Shown here piece after piece: positions 41,350 through 52,778 of a DNA stretch of 64,000 nt. Numbering within the stretch: position 1 is the first letter of the stretch; the number at the start of each line of letters is the position of its first letter. This stretch comes from Tritrichomonas musculus. Lineage: Eukaryota; Parabasalia; Tritrichomonadida; Tritrichomonadidae. Location of the stretch: the NCBI GenBank assembly GCA_039105265.1, contig JAPFFF010000016.1, positions 1,364,001 through 1,428,000 on the forward strand. Direction: 5' to 3'. The notes under the pieces were generated by a model. That model saw nothing but the letters and a program-made list of their open reading frames with translations, was not told where the DNA came from and did no database searches. A program made the position numbers and the translations under genes.

Positions 41350-41905
41350 TCATGGATGCGCTCTTCAAATCAAATCTATATTGGCGACGATTATCATCTT
41401 CGATTAGGGATTTTCATTACAAATTTACGCCTTATTAAAAGTTTTAATTCAAATAATAATAATAAAAAAAAATATTCAAAGTTGGCTTAAAAAAATTTGC
41501 AGGATACACACCAGCAGAGTACAAAGTCCTTCTTGGTCGTTTTTCGATGTCCAAAAATCGAGAACACACTTATTATATTAAATTGAAAAATGATATCCCA
41601 GACTCAGTTGACTGGCGAGATAAATGAATTGTCAATCAAATCAAAGATCAAGGCGATTGTAGCTCATGTTGGACATTTGGCTCAGTACAAGCTTGCGAAT
41701 CAGCATATGCATAAACTCATGGAGTTTTATTTTCGTGCTCAGAACAAAATATTGTTGACTGTTGTGACACTTGTCAAGGATGTGTTGGTGGTTTCGAAAC
41801 CACATCCAGGAGGCATATGAACCATGCTGTTGGCTTGGTCGGTTATGGAACCGAAAATAATGTTGATTATTGGATTGTTCGTAACTCTTTTGGCGTAAAA
41901 TGAAG
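41350..41905 (+). pseudogene. Papain-family (C1A, cathepsin L-like) cysteine peptidase pseudogene
   Basis: Plus-strand translation in changing frames recovers, in order: part of the I29 inhibitor propeptide (IYIGDDYHLRLGIFITNLRL, then TPAEYKVLLGRFSM), the mature N-terminus IPDSVDWRDK, the active-site block QGDCSSCWTFGS with its Cys, a CDTCQGCVGG segment, the catalytic His block NHAVGLVGYGTE and the Asn block VDYWIVRNSFG. An in-frame stop follows DWRDK, several frame changes occur, and the region between the CDTC and His blocks is deleted. The active-site Trp-Ala-Phe is Trp-Thr-Phe. This is a dead relative of the secreted cysteine peptidases of trichomonads. Confidence 0.8.
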
Positions 41906-41914
41906 TAACAGATG

Positions 41915-42110
41915 ATCGATATTTGTGTTAATGATGAACATTCAGAGAAGGCATATTCGCCAATTGAAGTCACAGATGATGGAATTGATATTTGTTTTAA
42001 ATTGATATTTTCATTGAAAAAATTATCAGTTATTTCGTCTTCTTTTAATAATAAAAAATAAACAACTTCAACATCATTATGGATGGATGCTTCTTGTGAT
42101 GCTGTTTTAT
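41915..42110 (-). pseudogene. BspA-like fragment (ankyrin plus one LRR)
   Basis: The minus strand reads TASQEASIHNDVEVVYFLL, then an Asn-rich joint and ISIPSSVTSIGEYAFSECSS. It closely parallels the joint of the BspA-like gene at 43950-44066, so it is probably a truncated duplicate. It abuts the peptidase pseudogene. Confidence 0.6.
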
Positions 42111-42241
42111 ATAATAAAAATATGAAACATTAATTAAAAAAAAAAAACTATGATGTTAAATGTTATAAATATTTTGAACATTTGAAATATCATAAAAAGA
42201 TATTTAGGAAAAATAAAGGGTATAGAAATATGTGTAAACTT

Positions 42242-42561
42242 CGGAAAAAAGTGTAAACTTTAACTTTTTCTCCATATCTGGTTAAAATTTTTAAACACCA
42301 ATTTTTTTATAGCTTCTCAACACTTTGATGAATAATATATTCCATTTTCACTGAATTTCGTCATGAATAATCCTCATCTTTCTCAAATATTAAACTATCG
42401 TTTTCTACAATTATTTAACCTTAAACCGTTTTTATCAGAAACATATAATATCATGGTTTTGCTATAAATACTTAATGAAACTCGACGAAAATCCAATATA
42501 TTATTTATCAAAGTGTTTAGAAGTGTTTAGGAGAAAAAATTAAAGTTTACACTTTTTTCCG
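42242..42561. mobile_element. 320-bp MITE with 32-bp inverted ends
   Basis: The end CGGAAAAAAGTGTAAACTTT (extending to 32 bases, 42242-42273) is repeated inverted at 42530-42561 with one mismatch. Pairing continues inside (AACACTTTGATGAATAATAT against its complement near 42500), so the whole unit folds back. No coding capacity. Confidence 0.7.
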
Positions 42562-42974
42562 TCTCCTTTATTACTAAAAAAAATTGTTTTGGCAATATTT
42601 CAAAGAATCTTAAAAAATAAACTATTTTGTAATATTATTTCATCTAGTTATATAAATATCATTATTTAATTTATAATAGTATTCAAGTATCTTCAAACGG
42701 TCTGGAAATCACATCATATATTGCCTACCTATTTTCACAAAAATGAAGGACTGAATCTTCATAAAAAGTGTTTAATTATATTCATAAATAAGTGTAAAAT
42801 GTTGTGACAAAGTATTTATCCAAACCCTTCAGCAAATTCTTTTTTCATCTCCTCTAAAAACATATTTATACTGTATAAAGATATTTCATTTGGCCATTAA
42901 TTAAATAAGGGAGTTTCCACACTCATTGACAAAATATAAAATGAAAAATAAATATAAAATATTATTTTTATTAA

Positions 42975-44066
42975 TTAATATGTTGTGATTTTTGCTGTTG
43001 ATGGTAATGAAAGCTTTTTTGGATCAATAAATGATGGAATTGATATTTGCGTTAATGATGAACATTCATCGAAAGCAGAATTTCCAATTGAAGTTACAGA
43101 TGATGGAATTGATATTTGCGTTAATGATGAACATTTACAAAAAGCAGAATTTCCAATTGAAGTTACAGATGATGGAATTGATATTTGTGTTAATGATGAA
43201 CATCCAAAGAAAGCATAATTTCCAATTGAAGTTACAGATGATGGAATTGATATTTGCGTTAATGATGAACATTTACAAAAAGCAGAATTTCCAATTGAAG
43301 TTACAGATGATGGAATTGATATTTGTGTTAATGATGAACATTGACAAAAAGCATCATTTCCAATTGAAGTTACAGATGATGGAATTGATATTTGTGTTAA
43401 TGATGAACATTGACAAAAAGCATCATTTCCAATTGAAGTTACAGATGATGGAATTGATATTTGTGTTAATGATGAACATTGACAAAAAGCATCATTTCCA
43501 ATTGAAGTTACAGATGATGGAATTGATATTTGTGTTAATGATGAACATTCATCGAAAGCAGAATTTCCAATTGAAGTTACTGATGATGGAATTGATATTT
43601 GTGTTAATGATGAACATTCAAAAAAAGCATAATTTCCAATTGAAGTTACTGATGATGGAATTGATATTTGTGTTAATGATGAACATCCAAAGAAAGAAGA
43701 ATTTCCAATTGAAGTTACTGATGATGGAATTGATATTTGTGTTAATGATGAACATTGACAAAAAGCAGAATTTCCAATTAAAGTTACTGATGATGGAATT
43801 GATATTTGTGTTAATGATGAACATTCTCTGAAAGCATAATTTCCAATTGAAGTTACAGATGATGGAATTGATATTTGTGTTAATGATGAACATCCATCGA
43901 AAGCAGAATTTCCAATTGAAGTTACAGATGATGGAATTGATATTTGGGTTAAATTGGTATTTTTCTTGAAAAATGTATTGGATATTTCATTTTCTTTTAA
44001 TAATAAGAAATAAATAACTTCAATATCATTCTTGTTTGCTGCTTTTTGTAATGCTGTTATATAAAA
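42975..44066 (-). CDS. BspA-like LRR_5 protein, C-terminal part with homogeneous repeat array
   Basis: This frame has no internal stop but also no ATG. It opens with an ankyrin piece (ITALQKAANKNDIEVIYFLL), has a short linker, then about fourteen LRR_5 units of 23 residues that are almost identical (CSSLTQISIPSSVTSIGN plus a variable FxxC or YAF). It ends with PSFIDPKKLSLPSTAKITTY. It should be the C-terminal part of the gene whose N-terminal domain is at 44206-45402; a ~154-base insert with stops lies between them. The protein would be a solenoid of unknown ligand, probably surface-related by analogy to the family. Confidence 0.7.
   Translation of the reverse strand, partial: FYITALQKAANKNDIEVIYFLLLKENEISNTFFKKNTNLTQISIPSSVTSIGNSAFDGCSSLTQISIPSSVTSIGNYAFRECSSLTQISIPSSVTLIGNSAFCQCSSLTQISIPSSVTSIGNSSFFGCSSLTQISIPSSVTSIGNYAFFECSSLTQISIPSSVTSIGNSAFDECSSLTQISIPSSVTSIGNDAFCQCSSLTQISIPSSVTSIGNDAFCQCSSLTQISIPSSVTSIGNDAFCQCSSLTQISIPSSVTSIGNSAFCKCSSLTQISIPSSVTSIGNYAFFGCSSLTQISIPSSVTSIGNSAFCKCSSLTQISIPSSVTSIGNSAFDECSSLTQISIPSFIDPKKLSLPSTAKITTY
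43031..43950 (-). repeat. 69-bp tandem array, 13 copies, in the LRR coding region
   Basis: The phrase GTTAATGATGAACATT recurs every 69 bases from about 43050 to 43879. Copies differ by only a few bases and are similar even at silent positions, so the array expanded or was homogenised recently. An apparent long frame on the plus strand is a by-product of this periodicity. Confidence 0.9.
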
Positions 44067-44205
44067 AAATGATGAAACATTGAAAAAAATTGATGTTGGT
44101 GAATGTCATAAAATATTGAATATTTGAAATATCATAAAATATTCATTTAACGAACAGAATTAAAAAAAATTATGAAGTTATCTTATTGAATTGTAGTCGC
44201 TGAAA

Positions 44206-45402
44206 TTAGTTCTTCATCAAAATATTTGTGATTTGAATAATTCTTAATTTGATTCCTTCTTCTTTATCTTTCAATAAAAGGTTGAAAAGTTCGTTATATT
44301 TATAGAAGTTCAAATAGAAGAATCCATGATTTTGAATAGTTTCTGTTTCAAAATAATAGTAATTGTGATATTTAATACAATTAGCTATAATCGATTCTTT
44401 TCTTTTTGGATTTTTTTCTTCTTGAAACAGAAATGTATTTTGAATGTAGTCTGCAAAATCATTGTGATGACATTTAATTGATTCAATAAGGCATCTCAAA
44501 TATTCCTTATTTGGATCGTTTAATTCTTTTTCATTTTCCTTGTCGAATTTTGGTGGAAAAACTTTATTCCTTTCAAGCATGTGAATCAGTTCTGCATTTT
44601 TTGAATGAATCGCATAAAGCCACAGCGATCCTTTCAATTCAACTTTACTCATCATCAAATATTGAAAAATTTGAATCGATCCAAAGAAAGCCGAATACTC
44701 AATCAGTGTCGTGTTCTTTCGTTCCAGTAAGAATGAATTGGTCTCAAAAATTGATGGTGTAATTTGGCTTGAAAGTGAATAGTTGCTGTGAGTCACATAT
44801 GAAATGAATTCTTCAACTGAATCATTTCTTATCATTGAGCAAATGTGTGAGTCATTCTCGCCTTCTTCCCGTTTCAATTCATAGTTGTCAAAAACATTTG
44901 ATGACTTATTTAAAAGTTCGTTTTTAACAGATTTCATTTTCTCTTCTCCTAAAAATTGTTCAAGCTCCGGATAGAAAAAGTGACAGTAACGGTTACCGTT
45001 AGATTCATATTTACTCATCATCGATTCACAAATCCTGTCTGTCATTTTTATGATGTCATTCGTCAATAGAAAATGAACGAGTAATTTGTTGTCTTCAAAA
45101 ATATTGAAGATTTCTTCATTTGACAAGGTCTGTTTGATTTGGTGTTTATAATGAAGAAGAAGTTGTTTAGTTCTGGTGATGAAAGTTGTATCGCGGTGGT
45201 GTTCCTCACTGATATTTTTGACAATTAGCAAAATGTCTTTCATGTCTTCAAAAGCTCCATCTTTGTCTTCCTGTTTGAGATTTGGAGAGAATCTTTCAAA
45301 ACATTTTTCATTCGTTGCGTCGTCGAATTCCTCATCTGAATTTTCTAGAAATTCGAGAATCGCGATGTAAAGCTTTTTCTTATCAGCGATATAGCTTTCC
45401 AT
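44206..45402 (-). CDS. Ankyrin / DUF3447-like N-terminal domain of a BspA-like gene
   Basis: 398 residues starting MESYIADKKKLYIAILEFLE. The order of segments is that of the trichomonad family: helical N-terminal region with SNEEIFNIFEDNKLLVHFLL, then EGENDSHICSMIRNDSVEEF, SIFETNSFLLERKNTTLIEY, FFGSIQIFQYLMMS, and the CHHNDFADYIQNTF block. The frame stops shortly after LRIIQITNI, at the place where the next ankyrin unit should continue; that unit is found at 44066. Paralogue of 9923-10993. Confidence 0.8.
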   Translation of the reverse strand: MESYIADKKKLYIAILEFLENSDEEFDDATNEKCFERFSPNLKQEDKDGAFEDMKDILLIVKNISEEHHRDTTFITRTKQLLLHYKHQIKQTLSNEEIFNIFEDNKLLVHFLLTNDIIKMTDRICESMMSKYESNGNRYCHFFYPELEQFLGEEKMKSVKNELLNKSSNVFDNYELKREEGENDSHICSMIRNDSVEEFISYVTHSNYSLSSQITPSIFETNSFLLERKNTTLIEYSAFFGSIQIFQYLMMSKVELKGSLWLYAIHSKNAELIHMLERNKVFPPKFDKENEKELNDPNKEYLRCLIESIKCHHNDFADYIQNTFLFQEEKNPKRKESIIANCIKYHNYYYFETETIQNHGFFYLNFYKYNELFNLLLKDKEEGIKLRIIQITNILMKN

Positions 45403-47230
45403 TATTTGCAGAGGAATAAAAAAAAAGTAATTTTTATAATTTTATTGAAAAAGTTTAAAATTTTAACATTTTCACTTTTTGAATTATTTAAGGAGATTTT
45501 TTAAATAATTCAAATAAAAATATCTTTCTACACATTTGATTTAAAGCTATCAATGATTATAAATATTAATTGTATATAATTAAATTAAATTAAATAAAAT
45601 AAAAAGCTTAAATAAACCATTACATTTATGAATGAGCTTGATTTTTGCATGCATATAATTCTTAATTAGGATATTATTTGAATGCTTTATTTCCTTGAGA
45701 ACATTTTCTACAATTATTAAGCAGTAGTAAGAATAGTTAAAACAATATTCTAATCAGGAAAACGATGAAATACTAAATAGCATTCTGGACTATATATAAA
45801 ATTTTAAATTCGTATAAATTTGCTAAAAATTTTGGAGGATCATGAAAACTTTGCATATGAATTCCCAATTTTATTAGATAACAAAGCCCTAAATTATTTT
45901 TACTCGAAAATTCATGATTATACTATATTTTATCTTTGATTTGATGAAATTTTTGCTTTGATATTGATATCAGAGATGAAATTTTTGATTTGATATTGAT
46001 ATCACAAAAATAGATCAATTATCGATATCGAAAATCGAGACTTAACAAGTATAACAAAAAGTCATATATATATACAGTGGTTTATAAAAAGTAGCAGCGT
46101 AATAAAAAGTGGTAACACTTTTTTTTTCAAAAAATTTTTGCAAAATAAAAAATCGATTTTTTTGAAATACCTACTGAAGATAATTTATAACAAACTATAT
46201 CAACATATTTATCATTTAGTATATAATATATAAAAGCATAATAATATCATATTTCTTGTATAATGATAGAGTTTTCCATTCGAGAATTAAATAAATTAAA
46301 AACAAATTATCCCATACAATTCAATGCAATACTACAATCTAATTATATAAATATAACCTATATATACTATAGTATTATATTATATAATAATATTGCTTTA
46401 TGTTACTTTAATTATGCAAAATAATCCAAAAAACTTTTTTTTTATGACCGTTTAAAATTTAATAATTCTGATTACTTTTTATTTTTGGATTTTGAAACTA
46501 CTTTTAAATCACCTAAGTTGAATATATTCATTTTGGATTTATAATAAATATATATACCATTAAAAAAATATAATAGCATTATAAAATATGAAGAATTTTT
46601 TAAATTCCATATTTTCAAGTCTGTAAAACAATCATTTAGCTTTAACTACATAAATAACGATTATTGTACTTAATAATAAAGAGTATTATCTCATGAATAT
46701 ACATATTTTTTTAAATATAATGCAAAATAACTCTAATAAAACGAGATATAGATGAAATGCTGAAAAAATCCTAAACGTATGAATTTAAAATAAACAACAA
46801 TCAAAACCTACAAATATTAAAAATTATCTAACATATTTGTTTGCTAATAATGCAACTTAATATATGCAACTATTTAATCAGTATTCATATCATAATTTGC
46901 TCTTCGTTTTCTTTTTTTTACAAATGCATAATATTATCATGATTTTTAAATTTTTTCCTTAAAAAAACTTTTTTATTGCATTTAAATCAAGGAATGTTTG
47001 TTTTTCTTGTATATGATCACAATAAACTATATTTTAATATATATATTTACGTAAAAGCCGGTATTTGATAAAAATTTAAAAATCGTGTGGGAAATATGCA
47101 AAAAATGGACATTTTTATAGATTCTTTAGGGTATTGCTGATTTAAATTATATATTGATAATATATAGAAAGAAACTTTGTTGATGAATAAATTGTTTTGA
47201 TATTTTATTCTTTTAATTTTCCAAAAAATA
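45403..47230. other. 1.8-kb AT-rich region with a mariner-like terminus
   Basis: No gene recognised. At about 46074, TACAGTGGTTTATAAAAAGT followed by AGCAGCG looks like a Tc1/mariner terminal repeat beginning at TA; no inverted partner was found in the window. Confidence 0.35.
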
Positions 47231-47580
47231 TACAGGTTGCGACATTCAAGTGGCGTCTTAACGACATTCAAGTAGCGCCCAATTCAATTTTATGATCGGA
47301 CTTTTTGAAAGGGCATTCAATTTCCCAGCGGCATATTTTCTATATTTATCTGGTTGCACACATTCAAAAAAGTTGCATTTTTAGCAAAGATATACTAATA
47401 ATTTTTGGCCAATAAAGATACTAATTTTAATATAATATTTGTGGGTTAATATAAAATTTTCCAAGATATTTTTATTTTTAAATTGAATGGCCACGACATT
47501 CAAGTGGAGCCTTGCGACATTCAAGTGGAGCTATTTCGACATTCAAGTGAAGTCATTTCGACATTCAAGTGGAGCAAAAG
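47231..47580. repeat. Array of GACATTCAAGTGG motifs (left)
   Basis: The motif occurs at 47241, 47263, 47495, 47516, 47538 and 47560, all in the same direction. Within each cluster the spacing is 21-22 bp, that is two helical turns. Copies usually continue AGC. The first copy follows TACAGGTTGC, which could be a TA-flanked element end. An equal array is at 63650. Confidence 0.7.
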
Positions 47581-47701
47581 TACTTCTATAATATAACATA
47601 TTAATGCGATTTTTTCAAAAATTAACACAAAATAAAATTAACTTATTAAAAAAAAGAAATAGAAGAAAATTTTTTTTAGTTTTTTTAGTTTTTTTAGTTT
47701 T

Positions 47702-47706
<5 letters not shown>

Positions 47707-47750
<44 letters not shown>
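47707..47750. repeat. T44 homopolymer at the palindrome edge
   Basis: A pure run of 44 T directly precedes GGTACTAG of the first palindrome arm. It follows four copies of a TTTTTTAG-like unit. Confidence 0.9.
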
Positions 47751-47751
<1 letters not shown>

Positions 47752-48672
47752 GTACTAGTTTTTTTGCACAAAAAGTGCCCAAAAAGTGAAAAATACTGAA
47801 AAAGTTTCCCAAAAAGTGCTTTTTGCACAAAAAGTGACAAATTTGGAGAAAAAAAAAACTTAAATAAATCATAAATAGAATTAAAATGTTTTTATAAAAA
47901 TTATAATATAAAATGTATAAGTCCATATGAAATAAAAAATGGTATAAAATTGAGAAATGCAAATTATCCTATATATTTCATATATTTGATCTAATATTGT
48001 GAAAAAGGCAAATTATCATTTAATGTAGCTTGTATATTAATATTTGCGTGTCATTTTCGCGATAATATTGATACTTCAAATATTGATTGATTTTCTAAAA
48101 ATAAAAGAAAATTACTTATTTGAAATTATTTAACGTTAATTAACAAATTAGTCATCACCATTTTTAATTTAATAATGTTTTTTATGAGATAATTCTATAT
48201 TAAATGTGAGATATTATTTTCTCAGAAAAAAAAACAAAATAATTAAAATTGATAATAAAATATTGAATGGCAATAGAAAAATTATTGAATTAATTATTAT
48301 TATATTTCATATTTATTTATTTTAATATGTTCATGCACTATACGGATATATAAACTTTAATCTGCTTATATAATATTATTAAACATATATTTAGTGGTTA
48401 TTTTATATGATATAAATGTTATATTTCATAGAATTCATATTTTATATTTTGTGAATAAAGTATAATTTTGAATAAAAATAATTATATATTGAATGCATTG
48501 AAATATTTATTTTTATAAACGGCTCTTTTATCTTTTATCGATTTATTTTACAATAGAAAAGATTTTTAATATTAATAATATGATATAATTATTTAGTATA
48601 TTGTTCATTATTTTGGAGTTCCTGATATTTTCCTTTATGTGGTGAAAATTGAACAATTTGATGAAAATATTA

Positions 48673-49395
48673 TATCTTCTCTTAATCCAGTTACATAAAC
48701 TAGCAATAAACGATATAAAGTAATTTAATGGTTATTATAGTTGTTCATTCTTATTCTTTCATTTGTTTTCATAGAATCTTATTTCAAAATATTATATCTT
48801 CTCTTAATCCAGTTACATAAACTAGCAATAAACGATATAAAGTAATTTAATGGTTATTATAGTTGTTCATTCTTATTCTTTCATTTGTTTTCATAGAATC
48901 TTATTTCAAAATATTATATCTTCTCTTAATCCAGTTACATAAACTAGCAATAAACGATATAAAGTAATTTAATGGTTATTATAGTTGTTCATTCTTATTC
49001 TTTCATTTGTTTTCATAGAATCTTATTTCAAAATATTATATCTTCTCTTCATCCAGTTATATAAACTAGCAATAAACGATATAAAGTAATTTAATGGTTA
49101 TTATAGTTGTTCATTCTTATTCTTTCATTTGTTTTCATAGAATCTTATTTCAAAATATTATATCTTCTTTTAATCCAGTTATATAAACTAGCAATAAACG
49201 ATATAAAGTAATTTAATGGCTATTATAGTTGTTCATTCTTATTCTTTCATTTGTTTTCATAGAATCTTATTTCAAAATATTATATCTTCTCTTCATCCAG
49301 TTATATAAACTAGCAATAAACGATATAAAGTAATTTAATGGTTATTATAGTTGTTCATTCTTATTCTTTCATTTGTTTTCATAGAATCTTATTAA
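48673..49395. repeat. 122-bp minisatellite, 6 copies (outer left)
   Basis: Units start at 48673, 48795, 48917, 49039, 49161 and 49283. By diagnostic bases (CTTAATCC/CTTCATCC, GTTACAT/GTTATAT, GGCTATT) the order is A A A C D C. Confidence 0.9.
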
Positions 49396-51412
49396 GAAAT
49401 TTAATATTTTTTTTTTTTTTTTTTCCCTCTCTCTCTCCCCTCACTATTTCATTTAGTATATAGTAGTATATAATAAATTGTAGTGTTATCTGATATTATG
49501 ATAACACAAATACTTTATTTATTTTATGCTTATTTCATACAAATCATCAATTTTCGATTTTGAATATGCTCATTGAATTATTTCAATGGATAAAATATAA
49601 AGAAATGATTTTTTAATTTCTAACTAACGACAGGTTTTTTGTTTTAAGTAATCAAATTATTACAATCAAGGAGGTCTTTCACGTTAATATTACATATTAT
49701 AACAATCATATTTTAATTAACTGCCTAAAATTGTGAATTCTTAAATATTTTCAAAATTTTGAAAAGATTGATAGAACAGATCCCAATATGAATGATTATA
49801 CATTTAATATGTTAATATATATTAACTATCCATCATTAATCCAACTCAACCCATCATTATTATCATTCGTTCTATCAAAATCTTCATTTATAAATCATAA
49901 ATATCACACTTTTTATCATTATTATCATTTGATTTGTAATAATACTCGTTTATTTAATATAATTACTAATCATGTTAGCATCACTCTAAAATATATGTCA
50001 TAATTCTCCCAAGATTTTCATTAAATTGTAAATGTACAAAAATATTTGAAAATTATTGGAAATATATTTGTTATTTGGTTGACAAAAGCGTATTTTAATG
50101 CAAATCACCGCAGGAGTTACTTTATGAGAAAAAGTAATACCATAAATTGACCGTGAAAAGAATGAAATCGTCAAAGATATAAAAAATATGTGTCGTTAAG
50201 TCTCTGAAACAGAAAATGATGCACAGCCGAACGTATACTACTAGGATAATGATAGAATGAGAGATAATTATAATAGATATATGAGAATAATGATGTATAT
50301 TTAATTACTATAACAGGTGTAGACACGCTAAAACAATTAACATACTATATATAGTTATCTTGGGATCAGATATGAGTCTATAGAAATATGCTAAGGTGTT
50401 AATCACGTTTCAGGAGCATAGTCACGTATCTTTATCTCGGTGCTGTCATCTCGAATTATCATCCAGGTATTATTATCCCGTTATTATCTCGGTGTTATTA
50501 TCTCAAATTATTTTAGTGTAGCTACGCCTCTTATAATAACTACTGTATATGCTAGAATAATGGTAGAATGAGTGATAATCAAAGTATATCAATAAGGATT
50601 ATGATGTTATAAATGAAAATAATAATAGAATGAATGATGTTAATGATTAAATGAGTGATAATTGCATTAACCAAATAAGAATTATGATAGTATGAATAAG
50701 AATAATGTTAAAATGATTGATAATTATAATATAAAAGTAAGAATTATGATGAATAAGATGGAATAATGATTGAACTAGAGTTAATAATGATAGAATGATT
50801 GATAATAATGATTAAATAAATAACAATTATAATAAACAAGTAAATATTATGATAGAATGAAAAGAATAATGATAAAATGAGTGATAATTTAAATATATAA
50901 GTAAGAATTATGATGAATATACTAGGATAATGATTGAACGAATGATAATAATGATAACTTATCCTCGGATAAAGATTTTTTCTCCTGATCCATTTTAGGA
51001 TATTACCGCATGCTTAGTAATAATGATAGAATGAGTGATAATAATGATTGTTTATGCAGTAAAAAAATGATAGAAGAAACGAGAACGACGATATAAAAAT
51101 AAATATTAAGGTTGATTCAGACAATGAAAAATTAAATTAATATTAACATAAAAGACCTCCTTGATTGTAATAATTTGATTACTTAAAACAAAAAACCTGT
51201 CGTTAGTTAGAAATTAAAAAATCATTTCTTTATATTTTATCCATTGAAATAATTCAATGAGCATATTCAAAATCGAAAATTGATGATTTGTATGAAATAA
51301 GCATAAAATAAATAAAGTATTTGTGTTATCATAATATCAGATAACACTACAATTTATTATATACTACTATATACTAAATGAAATAGTGAGGGGAGAGAGA
51401 GGGGATTCTATG

Positions 51413-51443
<31 letters not shown>

Positions 51444-51457
51444 ATTAAATTTCTTAA

Positions 51458-51810
51458 TAAGATTCTATGAAAACAAATGAAAGAATAAGAATGAACAACT
51501 ATAATAACCATTAAATTACTTTATATCGTTTATTGCTAGTTTATATAACTGGATGAAGAGAAGATATAATATTTTGAAATAAGATTCTATGAAAACAAAT
51601 GAAAGAATAAGAATGAACAACTATAATAACCATTAAATTACTTTATATCGTTTATTGCTAGTTTATGTAACTGGATTAAGAGAAGATATAATATTTTGAA
51701 ATAAGATTCTATGAAAACAAATGAAAGAATAAGAATGAACAACTATAATAACCATTAAATTACTTTATATCGTTTATTGCTAGTTTATGTAACTGGATTA
51801 AGAGAAGATA
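51458..51810. repeat. 122-bp minisatellite, 3 copies (inner left, inverted)
   Basis: Read on the minus strand, the order is A A C. This arm has three units fewer than its partner at 48673-49395. Confidence 0.9.
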
Positions 51811-52731
51811 TAATATTTTCATCAAATTGTTCAATTTTCACCACATAAAGGAAAATATCAGGAACTCCAAAATAATGAACAATATACTAAATAATTATAT
51901 CATATTATTAATATTAAAAATCTTTTCTATTGTAAAATAAATCGATAAAAGATAAAAGAGCCGTTTATAAAAATAAATATTTCAATGCATTCAATATATA
52001 ATTATTTTTATTCAAAATTATACTTTATTCACAAAATATAAAATATGAATTCTATGAAATATAACATTTATATCATATAAAATAACCACTAAATATATGT
52101 TTAATAATATTATATAAGCAGATTAAAGTTTATATATCCGTATAGTGCATGAACATATTAAAATAAATAAATATGAAATATAATAATAATTAATTCAATA
52201 ATTTTTCTATTGCCATTCAATATTTTATTATCAATTTTAATTATTTTGTTTTTTTTTCTGAGAAAATAATATCTCACATTTAATATAGAATTATCTCATA
52301 AAAAACATTATTAAATTAAAAATGGTGATGACTAATTTGTTAATTAACGTTAAATAATTTCAAATAAGTAATTTTCTTTTATTTTTAGAAAATCAATCAA
52401 TATTTGAAGTATCAATATTATCGCGAAAATGACACGCAAATATTAATATACAAGCTACATTAAATGATAATTTGCCTTTTTCACAATATTAGATCAAATA
52501 TATGAAATATATAGGATAATTTGCATTTCTCAATTTTATACCATTTTTTATTTCATATGGACTTATACATTTTATATTATAATTTTTATAAAAACATTTT
52601 AATTCTATTTATGATTTATTTAAGTTTTTTTTTTCTCCAAATTTGTCACTTTTTGTGCAAAAAGCACTTTTTGGGAAACTTTTTCAGTATTTTTCACTTT
52701 TTGGGCACTTTTTGTGCAAAAAAACTAGTAC

Positions 52732-52732
<1 letters not shown>

Positions 52733-52776
<44 letters not shown>
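52733..52776. repeat. A44 homopolymer at the palindrome centre
   Basis: A pure run of 44 A separates ACTAGTACC of arm 1 from GGTACTAGT of arm 2. Its length equals the T44 at 47707-47750. Confidence 0.95.

Positions 52777-52778
<2 letters not shown>

Larger units (their letters stand above)
47751..52732 (+). mobile_element. Palindrome arm 1: ~5-kb unit with long inverted ends
   Basis: The unit begins GGTACTAGTTTTTTTGCAC and ends with the reverse complement. Its own inverted ends are about 1.6-1.9 kb long (47751-49694 and 51140-52732). They carry repeated AAAAAGTG motifs at the tip, a 122-bp minisatellite and a CTCTCTCCCCTCACTATTTC block. The ~1.45-kb core (49695-51139) has a G+C-slightly-richer patch near 50330-50530 and degenerate GATAATGATAGAATGA repeats, but no recognisable gene. 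No transposase is encoded, so it is either a non-autonomous foldback element or a structural repeat. Confidence 0.75.

Noticed and set aside
43031-43831. 266-codon plus-strand frame (MMELIFVLMMNI repeats)
   Set aside because: It is antisense to the 69-bp LRR array; the minus-strand translation gives clear LRR_5 repeats.
48673-49395. CRISPR-like array
   Set aside because: Units are 122 bp and tandem without unique spacers; this is a minisatellite in a eukaryote.
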